DNA from: Chitinophaga hostae
Lineage (GTDB): Bacteria; Bacteroidota; Bacteroidia; Chitinophagales; Chitinophagaceae
Reading direction: 5' to 3'
DNA length: 64,000 nt
Assembly: GCF_018224885.1 (NCBI RefSeq)
Contig: NZ_JAGTXB010000002.1
Span: forward strand, 62,001-126,000
The stretch's first letter is position 1, and each line of letters starts with the position of its first letter. This document shows, piece by piece, positions 1 to 7,874 of this stretch. The position numbers and the translations under genes were made by a program. The notes under the pieces were generated by a model. It was not told where the DNA came from. It worked only from the letters and a program-made list of their open reading frames with translations, and did not search any database.

Positions 1-1178
1 AATAACAACCCCACCAACATTAACCAGCTGTTGAATAATGTTTTTGGGAAATGGGAACGGAATATCACCGTTAAGGCAATCACAGCAAGTCCCCAGGTCA
101 TCTCGGTAAAAAGAATGGGATAACGCACCGATAGTACGGACGACAACGTAGTGATAAACACCACGATGCTGGCCACCGGGAACCGGTAGAGGTACCTGGC
201 GTGTTGCAGGATCGTTTCGCCTTCCTGCGCTGCATGATTCTGCCGGATTCTCCGGATATTGTTGTACACCCACCAGCCAAACAGGAGCGCCAGCAACAGC
301 CACACAAAAAAGACCGGCCACTGGATAGAAAAAAAGATGACGAGCACCTTCGTGCTTTTATGCAGCGAGTTCTTTAATACCGGGAAAAACTCCAGCGGAT
401 TAATACTGTCGCGGTGCGGTCTCCACAGGTAACGGGAATCCCGTTTAAACATATTGGCGGAATGCTGCTGGAGCCGGTAGTCCATGTCTTCATATAAATT
501 CGACACGTCTATATACCGGTTGGCGACCTTGTTCTGCAGTAACCCCATTTTAATAAGATGATGCTTGTTGGCGCTGTCAACTGCATGGAATTTCAGGATC
601 AGGTTAGTAACCTGTCCCACATAAAAGCCGTACAATTCATCTTCGGCGGGTATATTCCGCATGGCCGTATCGTTCCGGAGGGAATGAATGGTATCGTTGA
701 TGTTAACCAACTTACCATAATATGAAACGAGCGTATTTTGCCAGGAGCTGAGTCTTCGTTGTAACTGCTCCAGCATTACCTTGTTGGTGTAAATATCGTT
801 GATGTTGGGCGTACGACCCAGGCTGGCAATATTATATTTGATCAGTGCCAGTGAGGTATCTGCCAGTGGGAGTCCTGTGCTGATGCTGCTTGTGTCAAAT
901 CCCCGGCGGAGAATACTCATAAGCTCATTCATCATCAGGGTATAACTTTCTATACGGTTAATGAGGATGGCTACAGAGGTATCAGACTTCTTCATCCGGA
1001 CAGTGTCTTTGGCCAGCGCGGCTATGCTTTTCCGGATGGCGGCGCTGTCTACCGCCACCATTTGAATGGTGTCCTGCTTTTTTCCACTCTTGCGGTTTTG
1101 CGCGGTCACGGGTAACATACTGCCAATAATGGTCAGCAGTAATATGGTCTGTAACAAAAATCTGATCCTGGTAATCAT
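1..1178 (-). CDS. Probable mechanosensitive (MscS-type) channel, N-terminal part
   Basis: An open frame of 392 codons runs from the ATG at 1178 leftward off the window. It starts with a signal peptide (a short basic start, then a Leu/Ile run ending VTAQN) followed by about 250 residues of polar, probably helical, periplasmic sequence. Hydrophobic segments then appear (VFFVWLLLALLFGWW, and FPVASIVVFITTLSSV about 45 residues later). This layout, a long periplasmic domain followed by membrane helices, fits the large Bacteroidota MscS-like channels that relieve osmotic pressure. The pore domain lies outside the window, so the family call is an inference; another multi-helix envelope protein is possible. 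The frame itself is well supported by uninterrupted length and the signal peptide. Confidence 0.6.
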   Translation of the reverse strand, partial: MITRIRFLLQTILLLTIIGSMLPVTAQNRKSGKKQDTIQMVAVDSAAIRKSIAALAKDTVRMKKSDTSVAILINRIESYTLMMNELMSILRRGFDTSSISTGLPLADTSLALIKYNIASLGRTPNINDIYTNKVMLEQLQRRLSSWQNTLVSYYGKLVNINDTIHSLRNDTAMRNIPAEDELYGFYVGQVTNLILKFHAVDSANKHHLIKMGLLQNKVANRYIDVSNLYEDMDYRLQQHSANMFKRDSRYLWRPHRDSINPLEFFPVLKNSLHKSTKVLVIFFSIQWPVFFVWLLLALLFGWWVYNNIRRIRQNHAAQEGETILQHARYLYRFPVASIVVFITTLSSVLSVRYPILFTEMTWGLAVIALTVIFRSHFPKTLFNSWLMLVGLL

Positions 1179-1379
1179 ATAATCCGGCGTATAATTTCCT
1201 GCACGAGGCAGAAACAGGTAATCTCTAAGGAGGAACATTTATTTCCATCTAAATGTTCCTGAATTTAAAACTTTTACGGCGGCCGGCCGTTAAGTTTTTT
1301 GGAACAGTGCTTTAACTTTTGCTCAGTAGCCGATTACGCACTATTTTGTAAGTAAATGCTATACCAAGAAAATTAGCTT

Positions 1380-2954
1380 ATGAACAGAGAATTGCTCGTT
1401 GCTGCATTAAGAAAGGATCTCGAACCCTGGGATATTGTAGTGATTGGTGGTGGGGCCACTGGCCTGGGTGCTGCACTGGAGGCAGTAACAAGAGGATACA
1501 GGACCCTGCTGCTGGAGCAGGTGGATTTTGCAAAATCAACATCCAGTAAAAGTACTAAGCTGGTACATGGAGGGGTACGCTACCTCGCACAGGGCGATGT
1601 AGCCCTGGTAAGGGAAGCGAGTGTGGAACGCGGGTTGCTGGCAGCCAATGCACCACACCTGGTACGTAACCTTGCTTTTGTTATTCCTACTTTTAATTTC
1701 TGGGAGAATTTAAAGTACACCATTGGCCTCAAAATGTACGATTGGCTGGCAGGTAGGCTCAGCCTCGGGAAGTCCGTGCATATCTCCAAAGCGGAAACGT
1801 TAAAGCGCCTCTCTACCCTGAAGCAGGATAAACTTGCCGGTGGGGTGCTGTATCACGACGGACAATTTGATGATAGCCGTCTTGCCGTTAACCTGGTACA
1901 AACAATCGCTGATAAAGGAGGTACCGTGCTAAACTATATGCGGGTAACCGGCCTCCGTAAAGATGAGGAAGGAAAGATCAGCGGACTAACGGTAAAGGAC
2001 ACACTGAATGGCGGCGATGATATATATATTAATACCAGGGCAGTGATTAATGCCACCGGTGTTTTTGCGGATGATGTGCTGGAGATGGATAACCCGGATG
2101 CTCCTAAGTCTATTGCGGCCAGTCAGGGCGTGCATGTGGTGTTGGACAGTGAATTCCTGCCCGGGCATAATGCCCTGATGATCCCGGCTACCAGCGATGG
2201 CCGTGTGCTGTTTGTAGTACCCTGGCACAACAAAGTGGTAGTGGGCACTACAGATACGCCGGTAAACCATATCAGCCTTGAGCCGCGGGCCCTGGAAAAT
2301 GAAATCCGTTTTATCCTCGCCACAGCAGGACAATATCTTTCCCGGCCTCCTCAGCGAACGGATGTTCGCAGCGTATGGGCCGGACTGCGACCGCTGGCGG
2401 CCGCCAAAGCAGAAGGACATAAAACCAAGGAAATTTCCCGCAGCCATAAGATCATCGTTTCCCAATCAGGGCTCATTACAATTATTGGTGGAAAATGGAC
2501 CACCTATCGCCGCATGGGAGAAGATGTGGTGCATAAACTGGAAGAAGTGCTGCGATGGAAACAAACAACTTCAGCCACCCCGCATCTGAAAATTCACGGG
2601 GCCACAAATAATATAAACTGGGAAGATCCCTGGTATTTCTATGGCAGCGATGCACTGCATATCCACCAGATGGTGGCCCGTCAGCCAGACCTGCAGGAGG
2701 AGCTGAGCCAGGAATACCATATCATTAAAGCTCAGGTAGTATGGGCAGTCAGGGAGGAAATGGCCCGCAATATCGAAGATTTCCTGGCCCGTCGTACCCG
2801 CCTTCTTTTCCTCGACGCAAAAGAGGCGATGCGTATAGCCCCCGCCGTAGCCAGGATTATGGCTGCCGAACTACATAAAGATGAACACTGGGTTGCCACC
2901 CAAATCAGCAGCTTCGAAGCCGAGGCGAAAGGATATCAATTGGAACAGGCATAA
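1380..2954 (+). CDS. glpD: FAD-dependent glycerol-3-phosphate dehydrogenase
   Basis: Oxidises sn-glycerol 3-phosphate to dihydroxyacetone phosphate and passes electrons to the quinone pool at the inner membrane. The 524-residue length is normal. A Rossmann FAD site (VVIGGGATGLG, residues 20-30) is followed by the conserved STSSKSTKLVHGGVRYL segment typical of GlpD, and later by WAGLRPL and IIGGKWTTYR near the C-terminal part of the FAD domain. It stands alone, 201 bp from the divergent channel gene. A TTTG at 1318 and a TATTTTG at 1342 form a plausible but imperfect promoter about 30 bp before the ATG. No glycerol kinase or facilitator gene is adjacent. Confidence 0.95.
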   Translation: MNRELLVAALRKDLEPWDIVVIGGGATGLGAALEAVTRGYRTLLLEQVDFAKSTSSKSTKLVHGGVRYLAQGDVALVREASVERGLLAANAPHLVRNLAFVIPTFNFWENLKYTIGLKMYDWLAGRLSLGKSVHISKAETLKRLSTLKQDKLAGGVLYHDGQFDDSRLAVNLVQTIADKGGTVLNYMRVTGLRKDEEGKISGLTVKDTLNGGDDIYINTRAVINATGVFADDVLEMDNPDAPKSIAASQGVHVVLDSEFLPGHNALMIPATSDGRVLFVVPWHNKVVVGTTDTPVNHISLEPRALENEIRFILATAGQYLSRPPQRTDVRSVWAGLRPLAAAKAEGHKTKEISRSHKIIVSQSGLITIIGGKWTTYRRMGEDVVHKLEEVLRWKQTTSATPHLKIHGATNNINWEDPWYFYGSDALHIHQMVARQPDLQEELSQEYHIIKAQVVWAVREEMARNIEDFLARRTRLLFLDAKEAMRIAPAVARIMAAELHKDEHWVATQISSFEAEAKGYQLEQA

Positions 2955-2970
2955 AGCAGAAGCAAAAAGC

Positions 2971-3087
2971 ATAAAGCAGAAGGCAAAAAGCAAAAAGCAA
3001 AAAGCTATTGAGGCGAATGATCAACGAAAAAAAACATATCCTGATCATTCGCCTCAATAGCTTTTTGCTTTTTGCCTTCCGCTTTAT
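2971..3087. repeat. Long near-perfect inverted repeat between convergent genes
   Basis: The left arm (2971-3023) and right arm (3042-3087) are complementary over about 45 bp, with an 18-nt A-rich loop (3024-3041). The only notable differences are one extra CAAAAAG unit in the left arm and one A/G change. The outer arms are built from reiterated AAAAAGC units; the inner part is unique sequence (CTATTGAGGCGAATGATCA). It ends 2 bp before the nitroreductase stop codon and 17 bp after the glpD stop, so it probably acts as a bidirectional terminator, although its length far exceeds a normal one. Confidence 0.85.
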
Positions 3088-3089
3088 GC

Positions 3090-3683
3090 TTACTTCCAGG
3101 TAACTTTCTCACTCAGTGGTTTGGTCCTTCTTCCCGGTTGTGCAGGCTCGTCTGTATAACCGAGGTAAAAGAAACCCAGTACCAGGTCTTCATCTCCCAA
3201 ACCCAGATAATCCTGCATGGCAGGGTGGTAGGTCATCCCACCGGAACCCCAGTAGGCAGCCAGGTGAAGAGCAGTAGCACCCAGCCAGATGTTTTCCACA
3301 GCGCAGGATACCGCCGCAATTTCTTCTATAGCCGGGATCTTTGGATTGTCACCCCGCTTCATACAAATGGCCAGTACATGCGAGGCAAGGTTTCCCTGGT
3401 TCTTTAATTTATCATAATTGCCGGGAATGTATTTGTCGGCAGGCGTAAATTGCTTGTACAGCTCCGCATGGTCTGTACAAAACTGCTGCACCTTGCCGCC
3501 GCTGTACACCACAAAATACCATGGCTCTGTATACCCGTGGGTAGGCGCCCAGTCGGCCAGCTGGAGCAATTGTTGTACGGTTTCATCTGGTATCTTCCTC
3601 CCGTTCATACTGGTGGGTTTCACCGTACGACGGGCTATAATCACCTGTTCCACAGAAGTGGCTAATGTTGTTGTATCCATCAT
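3090..3683 (-). CDS. Nitroreductase family protein
   Basis: Single-domain FMN-dependent nitroreductase fold of 197 residues, close to the usual length for the YdjA-like group. It shows the N-terminal RRTVKP FMN-phosphate motif (residues 18-23), the ADWAPTHGYTEPWYFVV segment (residues 43-59) and a C-terminal GFFYLGYTDEPAQPGRRTKPLSEKV tail that is characteristic of the family. The substrate cannot be read from sequence; relatives reduce quinones or nitro compounds with NAD(P)H. It is the last gene of a leftward run (unknown gene, rdgB, thioesterase, nitroreductase) and lies 9 bp after the thioesterase, so it is probably co-transcribed. The start could be Met1 or Met2 (ATGATG). Confidence 0.9.
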   Translation of the reverse strand: MMDTTTLATSVEQVIIARRTVKPTSMNGRKIPDETVQQLLQLADWAPTHGYTEPWYFVVYSGGKVQQFCTDHAELYKQFTPADKYIPGNYDKLKNQGNLASHVLAICMKRGDNPKIPAIEEIAAVSCAVENIWLGATALHLAAYWGSGGMTYHPAMQDYLGLGDEDLVLGFFYLGYTDEPAQPGRRTKPLSEKVTWK

Positions 3684-3692
3684 ATATTATAT

Positions 3693-4133
3693 TTATTTCC
3701 CTGTTTCCAGGCTGGCCTTCATATCGGCCGGTAACTTTGCTACCTTACGACGGTTGTAGTCAAAAAAGATCATGCCTGTTTTGCCTTCGGCTATGGTAAT
3801 CGTTTGTGCATCCCTGTTAGTGGTAATGCGATAAAATAATTCAAAACCCAGGGCATTGAATTCTCCTGCGGCTACAGCTACTTCAAAAATATCTCCATGA
3901 AACCCTTCTCCTTTATAAGCCACTGCCACATCCGTCATAATCAAACCGGTGCCGGCTTCCTGGTCGAGTTCTTTGTAGCCGATACTGCTCAGAAATTGTA
4001 TCCTGGATTCGTGCATGATAGACAGAATAGCATCATTGCCCACGTGACCGCCATAATTAACATCCTGGATGCGTACGGGTATCTGTATCGTAAAAGGAAA
4101 TACTTCCGGTAAATCTATCTTGATCCTTGCCAT
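3693..4133 (-). CDS. Acyl-CoA thioesterase, 4-hydroxybenzoyl-CoA thioesterase-like hotdog protein
   Basis: A 146-residue single hotdog-fold protein. The N-terminal RIQDVNYGGHVGND (about residues 22-35) matches the YbgC/4HBT helix region in which an Asp/Asn activates water, followed by the long-helix sequence HESRIQFLSSIGY. Family members hydrolyse acyl-CoA thioesters in the cytoplasm; the acyl substrate is unknown. It sits 9 bp upstream of the nitroreductase and 20 bp downstream of rdgB, in the same leftward run. The start is the only ATG that leaves a complete fold. Confidence 0.88.
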   Translation of the reverse strand: MARIKIDLPEVFPFTIQIPVRIQDVNYGGHVGNDAILSIMHESRIQFLSSIGYKELDQEAGTGLIMTDVAVAYKGEGFHGDIFEVAVAAGEFNALGFELFYRITTNRDAQTITIAEGKTGMIFFDYNRRKVAKLPADMKASLETGK

Positions 4134-4153
4134 TATTATTTTTTAGGTAGATG

Positions 4154-4738
4154 CTAAACGTTTGTTGTTTGTTTCAGGAATGCCACGAATTTCTCAAAAG
4201 CCCTGGCACGGTGACTGTACTTATTTTTTTCTGTCAGCTCCATTTCTGCAAAAGACCGCGTTGTTCCTTCAGGAACAAAAATAGGGTCGTAGCCAAATCC
4301 TTTTCCACCCGTTGCGGCGTTAGTGATCTGACCCTTGCTTACACCTTCAAACTGGTACTCTTTACCCTCCAGTATCAGCGAAATAACCGTCCTGAACTGT
4401 GCGCTGCGATCAGTTTTACCCGTTAGTTCCTTTAATACTTTAACGATGTTGTCGGCAGCCTCTTTCTGCTCACCGGCATAACGGGCCGATAAAACCCCCG
4501 GTGCACCATTCAGTGCATTAATCTCCAGTCCTGTATCTTCTGCAAAACAGTTTTCGCCGGTCATCCGGTGAATAGTCGTTGATTTTTCAGTGGCGTTAGC
4601 CTCCAGCGTATCGTGCGGCTCAGGAATATCAATGTCTATCCCCGCTTCCTGCAGGGTAACGATCTCAAACTGATCCCCCAATAATGACCGGAACTCTTTT
4701 ACCTTGTTCTGATTGTTGGTAGCAAATATCAATTTCAT
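4154..4738 (-). CDS. rdgB: Non-canonical purine NTP pyrophosphatase (RdgB/HAM1)
   Basis: House-cleaning enzyme that hydrolyses dITP, ITP and XTP to monophosphates, keeping deaminated purines out of nucleic acids. At 194 residues it has the normal length. Signature segments are the N-terminal IFATNNQNKVKEF substrate loop (residues 4-16), AEDTGLEINALNGAPGVLSARYAG (about residues 66-89) with the catalytic Asp, and GKGFGYDPIFVPEG (about residues 145-158). The C-terminal SHRARAF is also typical. It overlaps nothing and is probably transcribed with the two genes to its left. Confidence 0.97.
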   Translation of the reverse strand: MKLIFATNNQNKVKEFRSLLGDQFEIVTLQEAGIDIDIPEPHDTLEANATEKSTTIHRMTGENCFAEDTGLEINALNGAPGVLSARYAGEQKEAADNIVKVLKELTGKTDRSAQFRTVISLILEGKEYQFEGVSKGQITNAATGGKGFGYDPIFVPEGTTRSFAEMELTEKNKYSHRARAFEKFVAFLKQTTNV

Positions 4739-4767
4739 ATAGTCGGATGAAAAAGCTGTTTATTGTA

Positions 4768-5265
4768 TTAAATGCCTAATAATTGTTTTAATCCTGCCCA
4801 AAGCCTCGCCTTCAACACCTTGTCTGTGCCGATAAGCGATAACTCATCGGAAAACAGGAGCGTAGTGCCATTTACTGTCACCAGCTGGTAAAGGGGAATA
4901 TCACTGAGCCCAAGCTGTTCCGGTGCGATCCCAAATACAACGCCCCGCATTATTTTCACCGCTGCCTGCCAGTCTGGAAATGCCAGCGAAGGGTAGTGCG
5001 ACACGTTCAACAGGGATACATCCTGCATGCCTAGTTTACAGGCATTTAATATATTGGTGAGGAGGTTGAATAATTCGTCGTTTAAGTACGCTTCGTTTTC
5101 GTTTTGTATGAAGAGCGCAATGTTTTTTTGATTTTCTCCTAAATATTTGACTTTGGGCACCACTTTTTCCACGACCGCGGCCGGCATGCTTTCCCCGGGA
5201 ATGATAGGCTGGGTAAAGATTTTAGCCAGAAAGTACGGATCAAGTTGGAATTGCTCAAGCGACAT
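4768..5265 (-). CDS. Conserved hypothetical protein
   Basis: A 165-residue soluble protein without signal peptide or membrane helix. I do not recognise its family. Visible features are a GENQKNIALFIQNENEAYLNDELFNLLTNILNACKLGMQDVSLLNVS stretch with alternating helix and strand character, and a Leu/Gly-rich end (KARLWAGLKQLLGI). It lies 29 bp upstream of rdgB in the same direction and is divergent from ilvE. The reading frame has normal amino-acid use and a clear ATG, so it is very probably a real gene. Confidence 0.75.
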   Translation of the reverse strand: MSLEQFQLDPYFLAKIFTQPIIPGESMPAAVVEKVVPKVKYLGENQKNIALFIQNENEAYLNDELFNLLTNILNACKLGMQDVSLLNVSHYPSLAFPDWQAAVKIMRGVVFGIAPEQLGLSDIPLYQLVTVNGTTLLFSDELSLIGTDKVLKARLWAGLKQLLGI

Positions 5266-5396
5266 GTTTATTATTATTTAATTTAATATAAAAACCCCGG
5301 CTGGGGAAAAATCAGTTTATTTGCACGGCCGGACCGGCAAGGTTACGGCGACACAGCGATTAAAATGTAAAAATATTGAGATAAAATTGATTAACC

Positions 5397-6497
5397 ATGA
5401 TGGTAGATAAATCAACAGTTACGGAAGAGGCGCTAAAGAAGATCAAAGTCACCAAAACTACGAAAAGCAGGTTGAGTGAAGTGGATTTCAATAACCTCGC
5501 ATTTGGTAAAATGTATGCCGACCATATGCTGGTAGCCGATTTTGATGGTAAAGAGTGGGGAAAGGCCGAAATCCTGCCTTTTCAAAATTTGTCTGTTAGT
5601 CCTTCCAACGCCGCCTGGCACTATGGACAGGCGATTTTCGAAGGCATCAAAGCCTACAAAGATCCGCAGGGCCAGCCCATGATCTTCCGGCCATACGATA
5701 ACTACAAACGCTTTAATACCTCTGCCGAAAGAATGGGCATGCCCCAGGTACCTGAATGGCTGTTCATTGGCGGCATGGATTTACTGATAGACATGGACCG
5801 CGACTGGGTACCTACCGGAGCGGGCTGTTCCCTTTACCTTCGTCCGTTTATGATCGCTGCAGATGAGTTTATTGGTGTGCGCCCTTCTGATACCTATAAG
5901 TTTGCTATCATCAATTCTCCTTCAGGTCCTTATTTTAATAAGCCTATTAAATTATTGGTGCAGGACAAATATGTACGCGCCTTTCCCGGCGGCGTTGGCT
6001 TTGCTAAAGCGGCAGGTAACTACGGGGGTACCATGTATCCTACCATGCAGGCCAGGAAACAAGGCTATGACCAAATATTATGGGTAGATGGATATGAGCA
6101 TAAATACCTCCAGGAATGCGGTACCATGAACGTTTTCGCCATTATCGGCAATACTGCTGTTACCCCGGACCTCACGCAGGGCACCATCCTGGAAGGCGTA
6201 ACAAGGGCCAGTGTAATGGATGTACTCATTGATATGGGCCTCAAAGTAGAGGAAAGACCGATCTCTATCGATGAAGTAGTAGCAGCCTATAAAGATGGTA
6301 CCCTCAGGGAAGTATTTGGTACCGGCACCGCCTCCAGCGTGGCCTACGTAGAACAGCTCGATTACCTGGATACCAGGATTCAGCTGGATACCACCAAATA
6401 TGAAATCGGAGCCGAAGTAATCCGCCGTTTGGATGATATCCGCACCGGACGTGCTACCGATACCCGCCACTGGAATTATATAATCAACAAGCACTAA
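5397..6497 (+). CDS. ilvE: Branched-chain-amino-acid aminotransferase
   Basis: PLP-dependent fold-type IV transaminase for the last step of leucine, isoleucine and valine synthesis (and the first step of their breakdown). At 366 residues it belongs to the longer BCAT2-like group. Lys236 in EHKYLQECGTMN is the expected PLP lysine; GGVGFAKAAGNYG (about residues 198-210) and GTGTASSV near the C-terminus are the conserved phosphate-binding segments. The family usually has Val or Ile before GTMN where this protein has Cys241. Two ATGs are adjacent (5397 and 5400). A terminator follows 29 bp after the stop, so it is monocistronic. Confidence 0.95.
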   Translation: MMVDKSTVTEEALKKIKVTKTTKSRLSEVDFNNLAFGKMYADHMLVADFDGKEWGKAEILPFQNLSVSPSNAAWHYGQAIFEGIKAYKDPQGQPMIFRPYDNYKRFNTSAERMGMPQVPEWLFIGGMDLLIDMDRDWVPTGAGCSLYLRPFMIAADEFIGVRPSDTYKFAIINSPSGPYFNKPIKLLVQDKYVRAFPGGVGFAKAAGNYGGTMYPTMQARKQGYDQILWVDGYEHKYLQECGTMNVFAIIGNTAVTPDLTQGTILEGVTRASVMDVLIDMGLKVEERPISIDEVVAAYKDGTLREVFGTGTASSVAYVEQLDYLDTRIQLDTTKYEIGAEVIRRLDDIRTGRATDTRHWNYIINKH

Positions 6498-6525
6498 GCG
6501 CTTTATATATTATTATCAGGGTAAG

Positions 6526-6556
6526 AATAGGGCCGATAAAAAGGCCCTATTTTTTT
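6526..6556 (+). terminator. Intrinsic terminator of ilvE
   Basis: Perfect 9-bp stem AATAGGGCC / GGCCCTATT with an 8-nt loop, followed by a run of T. Confidence 0.9.
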
Positions 6557-6683
6557 ATGGTAGTTTCTAAGGGAAATCATACCTTTGCAATCCGGTTTTT
6601 GGTAATCCTGAGCTGCTACCAGAATAATTAGACCTTTCCCTGACAACAGGAGATCATCCCGGCAAAAATATTTTCGAAACAAT

Positions 6684-6714
6684 TTTGTTATTCACACATA
6701 TAGTTTTACCTTTG
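6684..6714 (+). promoter_or_regulatory. Promoter of rpsL-rpsG
   Basis: TTTG (6684-6687), 19 bp, then TACCTTTG (6707-6714): an exact match to the Bacteroidota housekeeping promoter. It leaves a 5' leader of about 60 nt before the rpsL ATG. A second TACCTTTG at 6580-6587 has no good -33 box and may be an additional weaker start. Confidence 0.85.
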
Positions 6715-6783
6715 CCGTCCCAAAATCCCTTTGTGGGGAATTTGGATGTCATTGTAAACCGACATAAAAAAACTAGGTAAAGA

Positions 6784-7164
6784 ATGCCTACTATACAACA
6801 ATTAGTAAGAAAAGGAAGAGAAATTATCCGGGCTAAGTCTAAGTCCAGGGCATTAGATAGCTGCCCTCAGCGTCGTGGCGTTTGTACTCGTGTATACACT
6901 ACCACGCCTAAGAAACCGAACTCCGCTCTGCGTAAAGTAGCGAAAGTGCGTTTAACCAACAAAGTTGAGGTGATTGCCTATATCCCTGGTGAAGGTCACA
7001 ACTTGCAGGAGCACTCTATCGTACTGATCCGTGGTGGAAGGGTAAAAGATTTACCAGGTGTTCGTTACCACATCGTTCGCGGTTCTTTGGATACTGCAGG
7101 TGTGAAAGACAGAAAGCAGAGCCGTTCCAAGTATGGTACTAAAAAGGAAAAGGCTAAAAAATAA
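6784..7164 (+). CDS. rpsL: Ribosomal protein S12
   Basis: Small-subunit protein of the decoding centre, 126 residues. The conserved [21 protein letters not shown] and [17 protein letters not shown] segments are intact; the lysines usually altered in streptomycin resistance are wild type. First gene of the short rpsL-rpsG unit, driven by the promoter at 6684-6714. In most Bacteroidota fusA follows rpsG directly; here it does not. Confidence 0.98.
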   Translation: MPTIQQLVRKGREIIRAKSKSRALDSCPQRRGVCTRVYTTTPKKPNSALRKVAKVRLTNKVEVIAYIPGEGHNLQEHSIVLIRGGRVKDLPGVRYHIVRGSLDTAGVKDRKQSRSKYGTKKEKAKK

Positions 7165-7193
7165 TAATTATAAATAGTCGTAATTTTCAATAA

Positions 7194-7661
7194 ATGAGAA
7201 AGCAAGCTGCAAAGAAATTGCCTCTGGCTCCGGATCCTCGGTTCAATGACAAGCTGGTAACCCGCTTCGTTAACAACGTAATGGAACAAGGAAAAAAGAG
7301 CGTTGCATATAAAATTTTCTACGATGCTGTGGATAAGGTAAGCCAGATGACCGGTGAAAACGGTTACGAGGTTTGGAGAAAAGCATTAACTAACGTTACT
7401 CCTGGTGTAGAAGTTAGAAGCCGTCGTATCGGTGGTGCTACCTTCCAGATTCCTGCGGAAGTTCGTCCTGATAGAAAGATCTCCCTGAGCATCAAATGGT
7501 TGGTACGCTTTGCCGGCGAAAGAAACGGTAAGAGCATGGCTGACAAGCTGGCCAACGAAATCGTTGCAGCAAGCAAAGGTGAAGGCGCAGCGTTCAAGAA
7601 GAAAGAGGATACTCACCGTATGGCAGAAGCGAACAAAGCTTTCTCTCACTTCAGAATCTAG
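7194..7661 (+). CDS. rpsG: Ribosomal protein S7
   Basis: Primary binder of the 3' major domain of 16S rRNA in the 30S head, 155 residues. MRKQAAKK and the conserved YEVWRKALTNVTPGVEVRSRRIGGATFQIPAEVRPDRK segment are clear. It starts 29 bp after rpsL. A strong terminator 30 bp after its stop closes this two-gene unit, which separates it from fusA 6.2 kb away. Confidence 0.98.
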   Translation: MRKQAAKKLPLAPDPRFNDKLVTRFVNNVMEQGKKSVAYKIFYDAVDKVSQMTGENGYEVWRKALTNVTPGVEVRSRRIGGATFQIPAEVRPDRKISLSIKWLVRFAGERNGKSMADKLANEIVAASKGEGAAFKKKEDTHRMAEANKAFSHFRI

Positions 7662-7691
7662 TTATAGCCTTAACGGCAACTCAATATATTC

Positions 7692-7725
7692 GGCAAACAG
7701 TTCCTTTGGAGCTGTTTGCCTTTTT
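7692..7725 (+). terminator. Intrinsic terminator of rpsL-rpsG
   Basis: Perfect 9-bp stem GGCAAACAG / CTGTTTGCC with an 11-nt loop, followed by TTTTT. Confidence 0.9.
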
Positions 7726-7818
7726 GTGTTAGTACTATACTTTAATCAGGTTCAAAGAAAACAATACGTTTCATACAGGAAACGCAACAATAACTTACCC
7801 TCATTCGCCACCAGGCAT

Positions 7819-7847
7819 AAAAAAAGCAGGCACCCGTAGATGCCTGC
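7819..7847 (-). terminator. Terminator of the collagen-like gene
   Basis: Stem GCAGGCA / TGCCTGC with an 8-nt loop. On the minus strand it is followed by a run of T, 28 bp beyond the stop codon of the collagen-like gene. Confidence 0.85.
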
Positions 7848-7874
7848 CGTTTTATGCTGGTGATCGGTTAGTTA

